From positions 1,579,501 through 1,643,500 of the forward strand of contig LVEI03000001.1 of assembly GCA_001595385.3 (NCBI GenBank): a DNA stretch of 64,000 nt, given 5' to 3'. Below the pieces are notes generated by a model that was not told the DNA's origin, searched no databases, and saw only the letters and a program-made list of their open reading frames with translations. Position 1 is the stretch's first letter, and every line of letters starts with the position of its first letter. Origin of the DNA: Deltaproteobacteria bacterium GWC2_55_46. Its GTDB lineage: Bacteria > Desulfobacterota > GWC2-55-46. Below, one piece after another: positions 8,862-18,971 of the stretch. The position numbers and the translations under genes are program-made.

Positions 8862-10139
8862 ATGAGATGCGCACATATTTTCCCTCTTTTTGGGAAGGAA
8901 TTGATAAATGGATCAGAATACTATGAATTAATGCTTTCGTCCCATTTGACCAAATTAGGAATGGAAGTTGATATTTATGCAACCACATCGAATTCAATTC
9001 AGATCAAGTCTGCTTTTTGTATCGCATGGAAAGGACATTATAGAAGCGGTCTTGAAAAAATTGATAACCTCAATGTCTATAGGTATCCAACTTGGACCTG
9101 TCCTGAAAAATTGGGAGCAGTATTTTCCAAATTAATTGTAGATAGACTTAATAAGGAAGGGGTTCTCTCAACAAAGAAATCTCACAAGTTATATTATGAA
9201 AAAGCTCTGGAGAGACCCAAAATATATGATTTGCTGGCAAGGGTGGGCCGCGGCCCTTATTCAAGGGATTTACTGAAAGCACTCAAGGCAAATATTAACA
9301 AATACGATATTGTTTTAACTGGGTTTCTTCCATTTTCATTGTCACATCAGGTAATCACAATTGCAAAAAAAGCGCGTAAAAAGGTCGTTCTTCTGCCCTT
9401 ATTCCATCCAGATGATTTGTATCATCATTGGAATTATCTTTATCGATATTTCGAAAAATCTGATGCCGTATTGACTTTAACTGATCATTCTCAAAAAATC
9501 ATTCGCGACCTTTTCTCTGAAAAAGTAAAAAATGTCAAAACAGTAGGCGCTGGCGTTGATTTGAAATCCTTTTTGGATAAAGGAATTTCCGGCAGCAGAT
9601 TCAGAGCGAAATACGGACTTGAATCAAAAAAAATAGTTTTGTTTGTAGGCCGCAAAGAGAAATTCAAGGGATATGAAACGGCAATACAGGCTATAAAAAA
9701 TATAAAAAATCCCGATATTAAATTGGTAATGATAGGTTCTGATGCGGACAAAAAACCAATTAATGATGATTTTGTTTTATATTTGAACAAGCTGGATAGA
9801 AATGAACTTATTGATGGTTACGATAGCTGTGACTTGTTTATACTTCCTTCAGAGCACGAAAGTTTCGGGATGGTTTTTTTAGAGGCTTGGGCAAGAAAAA
9901 AGCCTGTGATTGGAAATGGAAATTGTGGACCGGTTACTTCGCTGATTGATGATGGTGTAAATGGTCTGTTATGCAAGAATGTCGATGAATTCAGTCAGGC
10001 CATTGTGAAGCTCTTATTAAACAGAGATACAGCAAAAAAATTTGGGGAGAATGGCTTTGAAAAGGTGAATATGGAATATACCTGGGATGTGGTGGCCCGC
10101 AAAACCGCCGATATCTACAATGGATTATTGAGCGAATAA
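8862..10139 (+). CDS. Family 4 glycosyltransferase (GT-B)
   Basis: 425 residues from ATG 8862, immediately after the previous stop; an in-frame TTG at 8829 would only add overlap. The C-terminal GT-B domain carries V-L-F-V-G-R-K-E-K-F-K-G and, near residue 331, E-H-E-S-F-G-M-V-F-L-E-A, the EX7E element that binds the donor phosphate and sugar. It retains anomeric configuration by family rule; mannose or glucose donors are common but cannot be assigned. It shares the AT-rich composition of the gene before it and stops just before the recombination scar. Confidence 0.85.
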   Translation: MRCAHIFPLFGKELINGSEYYELMLSSHLTKLGMEVDIYATTSNSIQIKSAFCIAWKGHYRSGLEKIDNLNVYRYPTWTCPEKLGAVFSKLIVDRLNKEGVLSTKKSHKLYYEKALERPKIYDLLARVGRGPYSRDLLKALKANINKYDIVLTGFLPFSLSHQVITIAKKARKKVVLLPLFHPDDLYHHWNYLYRYFEKSDAVLTLTDHSQKIIRDLFSEKVKNVKTVGAGVDLKSFLDKGISGSRFRAKYGLESKKIVLFVGRKEKFKGYETAIQAIKNIKNPDIKLVMIGSDADKKPINDDFVLYLNKLDRNELIDGYDSCDLFILPSEHESFGMVFLEAWARKKPVIGNGNCGPVTSLIDDGVNGLLCKNVDEFSQAIVKLLLNRDTAKKFGENGFEKVNMEYTWDVVARKTADIYNGLLSE

Positions 10140-10145
10140 ATCCTT

Positions 10146-10300
10146 ATGAGCGCGACCGTTTCAATCAGACTGAGATTATTCCAGCTTGTCAGGGAATCCG
10201 CCGCTATGGCGGCCTCTGTCCTGAAGCCCGTTTTTCAAAGGCACACAAGGATAATGGGGCTGCTTCTCAAAATAAACGAGCGTGTCCTCGCCCTGCCGAC
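10146..10300 (+). repeat. 155-base direct duplication, copy 1
   Basis: This segment aligns without gaps to 11800-11954, offset 1654 bases. It includes a perfect 43-base match (10189-10231 against 11843-11885) and only scattered differences elsewhere. It encodes the same linker peptide in both places. Confidence 0.9.
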
Positions 10301-10517
10301 TATTTGCCTCTTCTCAAGCACCAAACCCGCGAATTCGGACGCGCCTGTATCTGAAAGATATCTCTACCTTGAAAAGGGGGTATCCTGTAGGCCGTGCGGT
10401 GCAATGGAACAATGTCCTAAAAATCAAAAAAATTATTGCGAGAATTTTGTTGAGCCTGAATCGGTCTCAGAGGAAATAATGAGGATGCTGTCAAATGTCT
10501 ATGGGACAAACATCTAA
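10146..10517 (+). pseudogene. Chimeric remnant: duplicated linker fused to a family 9 glycosyltransferase tail
   Basis: A 123-codon open frame made of two unrelated pieces. Codons 1-52 duplicate the linker of the next gene, including R-E-S-A-A-M-A-A-S-V-L-K-P and I-N-E-R-V-L-A-L-P. The remaining 70 or so codons look like the end of a GT9 (heptosyltransferase-type) protein: C-R-P-C, then C-P-K-N, then C-E-N, then P-E-S-V-S-E-E-I. The GT9 catalytic domains are absent, so no enzyme activity is expected. The join falls at about 10300, where the nucleotide duplication also ends. The simplest reading is a leftover of recombination at the shared linker. It could still be translated. Confidence 0.7.
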
Positions 10518-13098
10518 TAAAACGGTCTTCTGCACCATCGCGAGCGCGAACTATCTATCACGGGTACAGGTGCTCGAAAACTCGTTGAAAAGCCATAGCC
10601 CCGACTATGACTTGAAGATACTCCTGTGTGAAAACCCGGAGGTTTGTGAAGAACTCGCCAGGCGAACAGGCCGTAAATTCTATTCCCCCGCTGATATCGG
10701 GTGTACTGATTGGCTGCATATGGCCTTCTATTACAATCTAATCGAGTACAATACCGCGCTTAAGCCGTATTTTATCGAAACACTGATAAAAGAAGGGTAC
10801 GCTTCTGTTTTTTATTTCGACCCTGATATAGAAATATTTTCTTCATTAGATGAAATGACAGGGCTCATCCCAAAAAATGATATCGTTTTGACGCCGCACG
10901 TCTGTAAGCCCCTCCGGGATGATCTCAAATATCCTGCTATGGAATATCTTATGCAAGCTGGGCAATTCAACCTCGGGTTTGCTGGTTTTTCCAACAGCAA
11001 TGAATCCCTTGAGCTCTTGAGATGGTGGCAGAGTGTCTGCCATGAAAAGTGCGTTTTTGATGTTAATCGCGGGTATTTCGTGGACCAGTCCTGGGCTGGC
11101 ATCTTCCCTTCTTTTGTTGAAAAGACATATATATTACGCGACCCTGCGTATAATGTCGCCTACTGGAATATCTTCCAGAGAGATCTGAAATTTTCTGATG
11201 GGAGATGGATGGTCGATGGAAAGGAGCTAAAGTTTTTCCATTTCAGCGGTCTGTCTAAAGATGATCTGACCAAGGTGTCGATATACCAAAATCGCGTGAC
11301 CGCGCCCATGGGAAGCGCCCTCCATTCTCTTTTGACGCAGTATTTTGAAAAGATAAAGGCCCAGGGATGGGCGGAGTTTAATGATCTCGCGTACTCATTT
11401 TCGAAATACTCGAACGGGGAGCCCATTACCGAGGCTGATAGAAAAAAGTTTCTGCTCTTGAGCGCTGAGGAGAGAAAAGAATTTGGTGACCCTTTTGAAA
11501 AATTTTCAGAGGTCAAAGAAGATCAAAAAAATTGCGATGGTTTTGATATGTATATCGAGTCATTGAGAACGGAAGGCTTTCTGGTCGCGAACCTGAAGGC
11601 TATCCGCGCTTTAAAAAGAAGATATTCCGAGAAGATGAAAATCACCAACCCGGTTTCAAGCACGAATGTTTTCAGCCTGTATCTCGAAGTCTTGAAAAAA
11701 GAAGGCTTTATTATAACCAATTTAAAAATGTTGCGATCTCTTTCGAGGGCTGTAAAACAAAAGGTCGGTTTTAAAAAAATTACTGATTGCAAATACTATA
11801 TGAGAGCGGCCCTTTCAATCAAACTTAAGTTCTCCCATTTTATCAGGGAATCCGCCGCTATGGCGGCCTCTGTCCTGAAGCCCGTACTCCAAAGGCACAC
11901 AAGGATAATGGGTCTCCTTCTCAGGATAAACGAGCGTGTCCTCGCCCTGCCAACCGACGCGTGCGGCAATGATGATTTTGAAAAGAGTACGAAGGATTTC
12001 AGTGGGGAACCAGGCGTCAATCTGATCGGCTACATAAACGCGGAAAGTGGGGTTGGCGAAGGCGCGCGGGCGAATATAAGGTCGTTTGAGCGCGCTGGCG
12101 TGCCTTTCGCCTTGAACAACCTGAAATGCCAGTCAAGGCAGGGGGACGCGACCTATACGAATTTTACGGAGACTAATCCTTACCGGGTCAATCTGGCGCA
12201 TGTCAATGCCGATATGGTGCCGTCACTCATTCAGGCCAAGGGCCTCGATTACCTGAGGGGCAAGTACAATATAGGCTTCTGGTATTGGGAGCTCTCCAAA
12301 TTCCCTGAGATATGGTTTGACAGGTTCAGGTTCTTCAACGAGATATGGGTTGCCACCGGTTTCTGCCAGGAATCGATTTCGGCTGTAGCCCCGGTGCCGG
12401 TTACGAAGATACCGCCTTCGGTAGTGGTCGAGAATATAAAAGAGATGACCAGGGGCGATTTCGGCCTTAAGGAAGGCGAGTTCGTCTTCCTTTTCGCCTT
12501 CGACATCTTCAGTTTTTTGGAACGGAAAAACCCCTTTGCCCTGATACGGGCGTTCAGGGACGCCTTCCCTGCGGAGAAGGACGTAAGGCTGGTACTCAAG
12601 TGCTCCAACATGGAGCGCGCCCCTGACGCAAGGGAAAGGCTTCTTAAAGAGACAGAGGGGCTCAACGTCAAATTCATCGACCGGTATCTGGATAAGGACG
12701 AGATAAACGCGCTCTTGAAGTTGAGCGATTGCTATGTCTCACTTCATCGTTCCGAAGGCTTCGGGCTGCCGCTTGCCGAGGCCATGTACCTCGGGAAGCC
12801 CGTAATAGCTACAGGGTACTCGGGCAATACCGATTTCATGAACGCAAACAACAGCTTTCCTGTAAAATACAGGCTTGTAGAAATAGAGAAGAGCATGGGC
12901 CCTTACAAAAAAGGCAATATATGGGCTGACCCGGACCATGCGCACGCCGTCGAATTGATGCGGCTTGTCTATAATGATAAAAAGCTCGCCGCGCAAATAG
13001 GAAAAAAGGCGTCGGAAGACATAAAGGCGCATTTAAGCCCGGAAGTCATCGGCAAGATGATATCCGAGAGGTTTGAAAAATTGCGGATATGGAATTAA
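10495..13098 (+). CDS. Bifunctional glycosyltransferase: GT-A domain, repeat linker, GT4 domain
   Basis: 867 residues. Residues 1-330 are a GT-A domain with the metal site D109-P-D111, homologous to the protein at 6114-7367. Residues 353-381 and 395-423 are two copies of a helical unit built on Y-I/L-E-x-L-x-x-E-G-F. The duplicated linker follows. From about residue 505 (V-N-L-I-G-Y-I, then G-V-G-E-G-A-R) a GT4 enzyme runs to the end, with H-R-S-E-G-F-G-L-P-L-A-E near 750. It probably adds two successive sugars. The ATG at 10495 overlaps the remnant upstream by 23 bases; ATG 10501 is an alternative start. Confidence 0.8.
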   Translation: MSMGQTSNKTVFCTIASANYLSRVQVLENSLKSHSPDYDLKILLCENPEVCEELARRTGRKFYSPADIGCTDWLHMAFYYNLIEYNTALKPYFIETLIKEGYASVFYFDPDIEIFSSLDEMTGLIPKNDIVLTPHVCKPLRDDLKYPAMEYLMQAGQFNLGFAGFSNSNESLELLRWWQSVCHEKCVFDVNRGYFVDQSWAGIFPSFVEKTYILRDPAYNVAYWNIFQRDLKFSDGRWMVDGKELKFFHFSGLSKDDLTKVSIYQNRVTAPMGSALHSLLTQYFEKIKAQGWAEFNDLAYSFSKYSNGEPITEADRKKFLLLSAEERKEFGDPFEKFSEVKEDQKNCDGFDMYIESLRTEGFLVANLKAIRALKRRYSEKMKITNPVSSTNVFSLYLEVLKKEGFIITNLKMLRSLSRAVKQKVGFKKITDCKYYMRAALSIKLKFSHFIRESAAMAASVLKPVLQRHTRIMGLLLRINERVLALPTDACGNDDFEKSTKDFSGEPGVNLIGYINAESGVGEGARANIRSFERAGVPFALNNLKCQSRQGDATYTNFTETNPYRVNLAHVNADMVPSLIQAKGLDYLRGKYNIGFWYWELSKFPEIWFDRFRFFNEIWVATGFCQESISAVAPVPVTKIPPSVVVENIKEMTRGDFGLKEGEFVFLFAFDIFSFLERKNPFALIRAFRDAFPAEKDVRLVLKCSNMERAPDARERLLKETEGLNVKFIDRYLDKDEINALLKLSDCYVSLHRSEGFGLPLAEAMYLGKPVIATGYSGNTDFMNANNSFPVKYRLVEIEKSMGPYKKGNIWADPDHAHAVELMRLVYNDKKLAAQIGKKASEDIKAHLSPEVIGKMISERFEKLRIWN
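11800..11954 (+). repeat. 155-base direct duplication, copy 2
   Basis: This is the partner of 10146-10300, lying inside the bifunctional glycosyltransferase gene between its two catalytic halves. Recombination between the copies would delete or duplicate about 1.65 kb, including most of the N-terminal glycosyltransferase domain. Confidence 0.9.
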
Positions 13099-13102
13099 CG
13101 TT

Positions 13103-13738
13103 ATGAACAACAAGAACGAGCAGACAGACGACTACCGCTCTTTGCAGCTCCTTGACGAGATATCGAGGAACCACGAGCTTACCCAGAGGGACTTAAGCCA
13201 CAAGCTCGGGGTCGCCCTCGGCCTCATAAACTCATATCTCAAGAACCTCACCCAGAAGGGCTATATCACCATTTCCACCATTCCCAGAAAGAGGTACACT
13301 TATTACCTTACGCCGCACGGCTTCGCGGAAAAGACCCGCCTCACCTACCAGCACCTCCAGAACTTTACCTCTTTGTACAGGGTGGCGAGAAGGGATTTCC
13401 ATGACCTTTTCGACGAGTTGCGCGGCTCAGATGTAAAAAGGGTCGCCTTCTGCGGTGTGGACGAGGTCACAGAAATAGCCTATCTGTCATTAAAAGAGGC
13501 CGAGCTTGAGCTTGCCGGGATAGTCGATGGCTCTCCTTCTAAAGCCAAGTTTTTCGGCCATGACGTCCTGAAGATCGATGATATAATGACGCTCGATTTC
13601 GACGTGGTCGTCATCACGAACTTCAATGATGACCAGGGGCTTAAGGCAAGGCTTTTTGAGGCCGGGGTAGAGGAGAAAAGGGTCTGCTCGATAAGCTCAG
13701 GCGGATGGCTTAAAAAGATTGAGAATCCAAAGATATGA
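13103..13738 (+). CDS. Winged-helix transcriptional regulator with Rossmann-like sensor domain (EPS-locus type)
   Basis: 211 residues from ATG 13103, 4 bases after the previous stop. The N-terminal 75 residues form a MarR/ArsR-like winged helix (L-T-Q-R-D-L-S-H-K-L-G-V-A-L-G, then K-G-Y-I). The C-terminal half, from about residue 110, has alternating strands and helices like a nucleotide-sugar or CoA-binding domain (V-A-F-C-G-V-D-E-V, then V-V-V-I-T-N). Regulators of this build are found inside exopolysaccharide clusters, where they may sense a sugar intermediate. Here it separates the variable glycosyltransferase block from the nucleotide-sugar genes. Its target promoter was not identified. 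Confidence 0.75.
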   Translation: MNNKNEQTDDYRSLQLLDEISRNHELTQRDLSHKLGVALGLINSYLKNLTQKGYITISTIPRKRYTYYLTPHGFAEKTRLTYQHLQNFTSLYRVARRDFHDLFDELRGSDVKRVAFCGVDEVTEIAYLSLKEAELELAGIVDGSPSKAKFFGHDVLKIDDIMTLDFDVVVITNFNDDQGLKARLFEAGVEEKRVCSISSGGWLKKIENPKI

Positions 13739-13765
13739 GAAGTTTGATATTTTTGTTTTTCTGTT

Positions 13766-14829
<1,064 letters not shown>

Positions 14830-14855
14830 TCGGAACAAAAAAGGAGTCCGGACAT

Positions 14856-15929
14856 ATGTCGCAGATGAAGGCCCTTGTATTAAGCGGAGGGAAAGGAACA
14901 AGGCTCAGGCCCCTTACCTATACCGGCGCGAAGCAGCTGGTGCCTATCGCCAACCGTCCCATACTCTGGTACGTGCTCGACAATATCGCGAAGGTAGGCA
15001 TAAAGGAGGTCGGGATAATAATCTCCCCTGAGACCGGCGCGGAAGTACAGGATACCATGGGCGACGGCTCCAAGTGGGGCGTTAAGATAACCTACATAAT
15101 GCAAAAAGAGCCCAAAGGGCTCGCCCATGCCGTTGTGACCGGCCACGACTTCCTCGGCGACAGCCCCTTTGTCATGTACCTCGGGGACAACCTCATAGGC
15201 TGCGGTATAGATTCCTTCGTTGGCACGTTCACCTCGACCGGCTCCGACGCCGTTATACTCCTCAAGCCCGTAGATAACCCACAGTCCTTCGGGGTGGCTC
15301 AAGCAGATGATAAAGGGCGGATAGTCTGCCTCGAGGAGAAGCCGAAGAACCCGAAGAGCAATCTCGCCCTCGTCGGCGTATATATATTCTCAAACGAGAT
15401 ACACAAGGCCATTGCGAGGATCAAGCCCTCCCCCAGGGGGGAGCTTGAGATAACAGACGCCATACAGGAGCTTATAAACCAGGGCAGGCCCGTCCACAGC
15501 CACGTGCTCGATACATGGTGGCTCGACACGGGGAAAAAGGACGACCTCCTTGCCGCGAACACCATCGTGCTCGACGAATGGTTCAAAAGGGACCTGAAGG
15601 GGAAGATAGAGAATTCCGAGATTATCGGAAGGGTCACGGTAGAGGAAGGCGCGGTTGTAAGGAACTCGACGCTACGCGGTCCCATGGTGATAGGAAGCGG
15701 GGCGCTTGTTGAGAACAGCTTTATCGGGCCTTACACGAGCATTGGCTCTAATACCAGGATACTCAAGTCCATCGTCGAGCACTGCGTCATACTCTCCGGC
15801 TCAGAGGTCGACCATGTGAACAGGCTTGAGGACAGCTTGATCGGCAGGAACGCGAAGGTCAAGAAGTGCCATAACAAGCATGAGGCCCTCCGTTTGATGA
15901 TAGGCGACGATTCCGTGGTGGAGGTATAA
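14856..15929 (+). CDS. rfbA: Glucose-1-phosphate thymidylyltransferase, long (StrD-type) form
   Basis: 357 residues, longer than the roughly 290 of the short RmlA form. The nucleotidyltransferase signature G-G-K-G-T-R-L-R-P-L-T is at residues 11-21. The C-terminal 110 residues are rich in hexapeptide-type I-G/V-E-N turns, forming a left-handed beta-helix cap as in StrD-like enzymes. It makes dTDP-glucose from dTTP and glucose-1-phosphate, the first step of dTDP-rhamnose synthesis. AAGGAG lies 9 bases before the ATG. It is followed 2 bases later by rfbC. Confidence 0.9.
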   Translation: MSQMKALVLSGGKGTRLRPLTYTGAKQLVPIANRPILWYVLDNIAKVGIKEVGIIISPETGAEVQDTMGDGSKWGVKITYIMQKEPKGLAHAVVTGHDFLGDSPFVMYLGDNLIGCGIDSFVGTFTSTGSDAVILLKPVDNPQSFGVAQADDKGRIVCLEEKPKNPKSNLALVGVYIFSNEIHKAIARIKPSPRGELEITDAIQELINQGRPVHSHVLDTWWLDTGKKDDLLAANTIVLDEWFKRDLKGKIENSEIIGRVTVEEGAVVRNSTLRGPMVIGSGALVENSFIGPYTSIGSNTRILKSIVEHCVILSGSEVDHVNRLEDSLIGRNAKVKKCHNKHEALRLMIGDDSVVEV

Positions 15930-15931
15930 GG

Positions 15932-16405
15932 ATGTTCAAAGAGGGAAAGATCGAGGGGATAGTGGTAAAGGAGCTTAAGAGGTATGCGGACGAACGTGGG
16001 TGGCTCATGGAGCTATTCCGCACCGACGAAGTCGAAAGGGAATATCACCCCGTGATGACCTATGTCTCGCTCACAAGGCCCGGCATCGCCAGGGGGCCCC
16101 ATGAGCATATCGACCAGGCCGATTACTTCTGTTTTGCCGGGCCATCGGATTTCAAGGTATTTTTATGGGATAACAGGCCAGAGTCGCCGACGTACAGGCA
16201 CAAGATGACCTTCATAGCCGGAGAGTCAAATCCGGCCGTGGTGATCGTCCCCAAGAACGTGGTCCATGCCTACAAGAACGTGGGGGAAAGCGAAGGCCTT
16301 GTAATAAACTGCCCCAACAGGCTCTTTAAGGGAGAAGGGAAAAGGGAGCCGGTCGACGAGGTCCGGCATGAAAGCGATTCGGCCTCTCTCTACAGGCTTG
16401 ATTGA
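15932..16405 (+). CDS. rfbC: dTDP-4-dehydrorhamnose 3,5-epimerase family protein (short)
   Basis: 157 residues, some 25 shorter than classical RmlC. The cupin core keeps R-G-P-H-E-H, equivalent to the RGLH segment holding the catalytic histidine, followed by the F-L-W-D-N-R-P-E-S-P-T-Y strand. It should epimerise C3 and C5 of dTDP-4-keto-6-deoxyglucose. The rfbA, rfbD and rfbB genes around it support the pathway. Because the protein is short, a 3-epimerase or related isomerase is possible. Its TGA overlaps the next ATG by one base. Confidence 0.8.
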   Translation: MFKEGKIEGIVVKELKRYADERGWLMELFRTDEVEREYHPVMTYVSLTRPGIARGPHEHIDQADYFCFAGPSDFKVFLWDNRPESPTYRHKMTFIAGESNPAVVIVPKNVVHAYKNVGESEGLVINCPNRLFKGEGKREPVDEVRHESDSASLYRLD

Positions 16406-17295
16406 TGAAGGTACTTGTAACAGGCGCAAAAGGACAGCTCGGAGCCGACCTAGTCCGGCGGCTTAAGGCTGAGGGCATCGAGGCGGCCTGCTTCGGCTCC
16501 GCAGAGCTTGACGTAAGCGACGCTGACGTTGTATCGGGCGCGGTTAAAAAAGAGAGGCCAGGCATAATTATTAATTGCGCCGCCTATACGAAGGTAGACC
16601 TCGCTGAAAAGGAGCGATTGAGGGCCTTCGCCGTAAACGCCGTTGGCGCGGCAAACCTCGCGAGGTCCGCTAAGGAGGCAGGGGCAAGGCTCATCCACGT
16701 ATCGACGGACTTTGTCTTTGACGGATCGAGCTCAACCCCGTACTCCGAGACCGACGGCACTAACCCCCTTGGCGTATATGGGGAATCAAAGCTCGCGGGC
16801 GAGGCCGAGATCACGAGCGAACTTCCCGAGCACGTGATAGTGCGCACCTCATGGCTCTACGGAGTAACAGGACAGAACTTCGTCAAGACGATGCTCAGGC
16901 TCGCCTCGGAACGGGAGGCCTTAAGGGTGGTCTACGACCAGGTAGGCACGCCCACGTGGAGCGCGGACCTCGCGGGTGTCCTGGTAGATATATCAAAGGC
17001 CATTTCAGCCGGAGGGAGCCCCTGGGGCGCCTACCATTATTCGAACGAAGGTGTTGCGAGCTGGTTTGACTTTACGGTAGCCATATGCGAGGAGGCGGCT
17101 GCGCTCGGGGCGTCGCTCAAGTGCTCTACGATAGACCCGATACGCACCCATGAATATCCAACGCCTGCCAGGAGGCCCGCCTACTCTGTCATGGACAAGG
17201 CAAAGATAAAAAAGACGTTCGGAGTAAAGGTCCCTCATTGGAGGGTCTCTTTACGGAATATGCTAAAAGAACTATACGGGGGTACTCATGCGTAA
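16405..17295 (+). CDS. rfbD: dTDP-4-dehydrorhamnose reductase
   Basis: 296 residues from ATG 16405, which shares a base with the rfbC stop (TGATG). SDR fold with G-A-K-G-Q-L-G at the N-terminus, S-T-D-F-V-F-D-G, and the Y-G-E-S-K-L-A-G catalytic Tyr-Lys pair, all diagnostic of RmlD. It reduces dTDP-4-keto-L-rhamnose to dTDP-L-rhamnose with NAD(P)H, completing the donor for rhamnosyltransferases in this locus. It overlaps rfbB by 8 bases, so translation is coupled. Confidence 0.93.
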   Translation: MKVLVTGAKGQLGADLVRRLKAEGIEAACFGSAELDVSDADVVSGAVKKERPGIIINCAAYTKVDLAEKERLRAFAVNAVGAANLARSAKEAGARLIHVSTDFVFDGSSSTPYSETDGTNPLGVYGESKLAGEAEITSELPEHVIVRTSWLYGVTGQNFVKTMLRLASEREALRVVYDQVGTPTWSADLAGVLVDISKAISAGGSPWGAYHYSNEGVASWFDFTVAICEEAAALGASLKCSTIDPIRTHEYPTPARRPAYSVMDKAKIKKTFGVKVPHWRVSLRNMLKELYGGTHA

Positions 17296-18388
17296 GGTAC
17301 TGATCACCGGAGGCGCTGGTTTCATCGGGGCCAACTTCGTCCTTCTTATGAGAAAGGCTCACCCGGAGGACAGGCTCATAGTCCTCGACAAGCTCACATA
17401 CGCCGGGAACCTCGAGAACCTGGCCTCTTTAAAGGAAGGGCCTCTTTACAGGTTCGTAAAGGGCGACATTAACGACGCGACGCTTGTTGACAGGCTCTTC
17501 GGGGACGAAGATATAGATACGGTCGTCAACTTCGCGGCAGAGTCCCACGTTGACCGCTCGATACTCGGCCCCAGGGACTTTATAGAGACGAACGTCTTCG
17601 GCACATTCACTCTTTTGGAGGCCGCGAGGAAGCACTGGTTGCCATCAAATGGCGATGGGAAGAGGTTCCTTCACGTGTCAACGGATGAGGTCTACGGGTC
17701 GCTCGGGCCAACAGGCTTTTTTACCGAGTCCACGGCCTACAGCCCGAATTCGCCATACGCCGCGTCCAAGGCCTCTTCAGACCACCTCGTGCGGGCCTAC
17801 TTCCATACGTACGGCCTTCCGGTTGTCACCACAAACTGCTCGAACAACTACGGCCCGTACCAGTTCCCGGAAAAGCTCATACCGCTTATGGTCATAAACG
17901 CCCTCAAGGGTAAACAGCTCCCTGTATATGGCGACGGGCAGAATGTAAGGGACTGGCTCTACGTCGAGGACCACTGCACGGCTATCGACACGGTGCTTGA
18001 AAGAGGAAGGCTTGGAGAGACTTACAACGTAGGCGGCAGGAATGAGAAAAAGAACCTGGATATCGTAAAGCTCATCTGCTCTATCGTGGATGAGAGGACG
18101 GGCAGCGGTAGCGAGCTGAAACGGGAGTTCCCTTTCGATGGGAGCCGGGCAAAGCTCATCAACTTCGTAAAGGACAGGCCGGGCCACGACCGCAGGTACG
18201 CTATCGACTGCGCGAAGATGGAAAAAGAGCTTGGGTGGAGCCCAGCCCACCGCTTTGAAGACGGTATAAAAAAGACGGTCGACTGGTATCTGTCGAACCG
18301 CAGGTGGTGGGAGCGGATAATCTCAGGAGAGTATGTGGAGTATTACAGCCTGCAGTATAGTGGAAGGTTCACTGGACAGGTGGAATAA
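17288..18388 (+). CDS. rfbB: dTDP-glucose 4,6-dehydratase
   Basis: 366 residues. G-G-A-G-F-I-G-A-N at the N-terminus binds NAD+. A-A-E-S-H-V-D-R-S, the S-T-D-E-V-Y-G segment and Y-A-A-S-K-A-S-S-D are the RmlB signatures holding the catalytic Asp-Glu and Tyr-Lys. The family also carries [14 protein letters not shown], which is present. It converts dTDP-glucose to the 4-keto-6-deoxy sugar. The gene order A-C-D-B differs from the common B-D-A-C. Confidence 0.95.
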   Translation: MRKVLITGGAGFIGANFVLLMRKAHPEDRLIVLDKLTYAGNLENLASLKEGPLYRFVKGDINDATLVDRLFGDEDIDTVVNFAAESHVDRSILGPRDFIETNVFGTFTLLEAARKHWLPSNGDGKRFLHVSTDEVYGSLGPTGFFTESTAYSPNSPYAASKASSDHLVRAYFHTYGLPVVTTNCSNNYGPYQFPEKLIPLMVINALKGKQLPVYGDGQNVRDWLYVEDHCTAIDTVLERGRLGETYNVGGRNEKKNLDIVKLICSIVDERTGSGSELKREFPFDGSRAKLINFVKDRPGHDRRYAIDCAKMEKELGWSPAHRFEDGIKKTVDWYLSNRRWWERIISGEYVEYYSLQYSGRFTGQVE

Positions 18389-18414
18389 GAAGACGGAAAG
18401 AGAGGGGCAGTTCG

Positions 18415-18960
18415 ATGCGGAAGGGCTTCACGGTCTGGTTCACAGGTCTTTCGGGGGCGGGAAAGACTACTCTTTCGAGCCTCCTGCACCATCAGCTGCA
18501 GGACAAGGGCATCACCAACGTCGAGGTGCTTGACGGAGACGTGGTAAGGACGCACCTTTCAAAGGGGCTCGGCTTCACCAAGGAGGATAGGGACACCAAC
18601 ATCAGGCGGATAGGCTGGGTAGCGCATCTGCTGACCAAGAACAAGGTGCCTAACCTCGTCTCGGCGATATCGCCTTACAGGGACGTGAGGGACGAGGTCA
18701 GAAAAATGGTAGAGCAGACCGCCGGGGAAGGGACCTTCATAGAGGTCTTTGTCGATTGCCCGGTAGAGGTCTGCGAGGGAAGGGACGTCAAGGGCCTTTA
18801 CGCGAAGGCTCGCAAGGGAGAGATAAGGCAGTTCACCGGCATCGACGACCCTTACGAGGCCCCCCACAGGCCCGAAGTCCATATAAGGACCGACCATGTG
18901 ACGGCACGGCAGGGGGTTGAGATGATCCTGGGTCATCTTGCTGGAAAGGGACTGGTCTAA
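18415..18960 (+). CDS. cysC: Adenylylsulfate (APS) kinase
   Basis: 181 residues. The P-loop G-L-S-G-A-G-K-T-T spans residues 11-19, followed by L-D-G-D-V-V-R-T and [12 protein letters not shown], all characteristic of CysC. It phosphorylates adenosine 5'-phosphosulfate to PAPS. No ATP sulfurylase, PAPS reductase or sulfotransferase is in the window, so its presence inside a polysaccharide locus suggests PAPS for glycan sulfation rather than cysteine synthesis. That role is inference. It sits 26 bases after rfbB, in the same transcription unit. Confidence 0.92.
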   Translation: MRKGFTVWFTGLSGAGKTTLSSLLHHQLQDKGITNVEVLDGDVVRTHLSKGLGFTKEDRDTNIRRIGWVAHLLTKNKVPNLVSAISPYRDVRDEVRKMVEQTAGEGTFIEVFVDCPVEVCEGRDVKGLYAKARKGEIRQFTGIDDPYEAPHRPEVHIRTDHVTARQGVEMILGHLAGKGLV

Positions 18961-18971
18961 AGAGCTTTATT

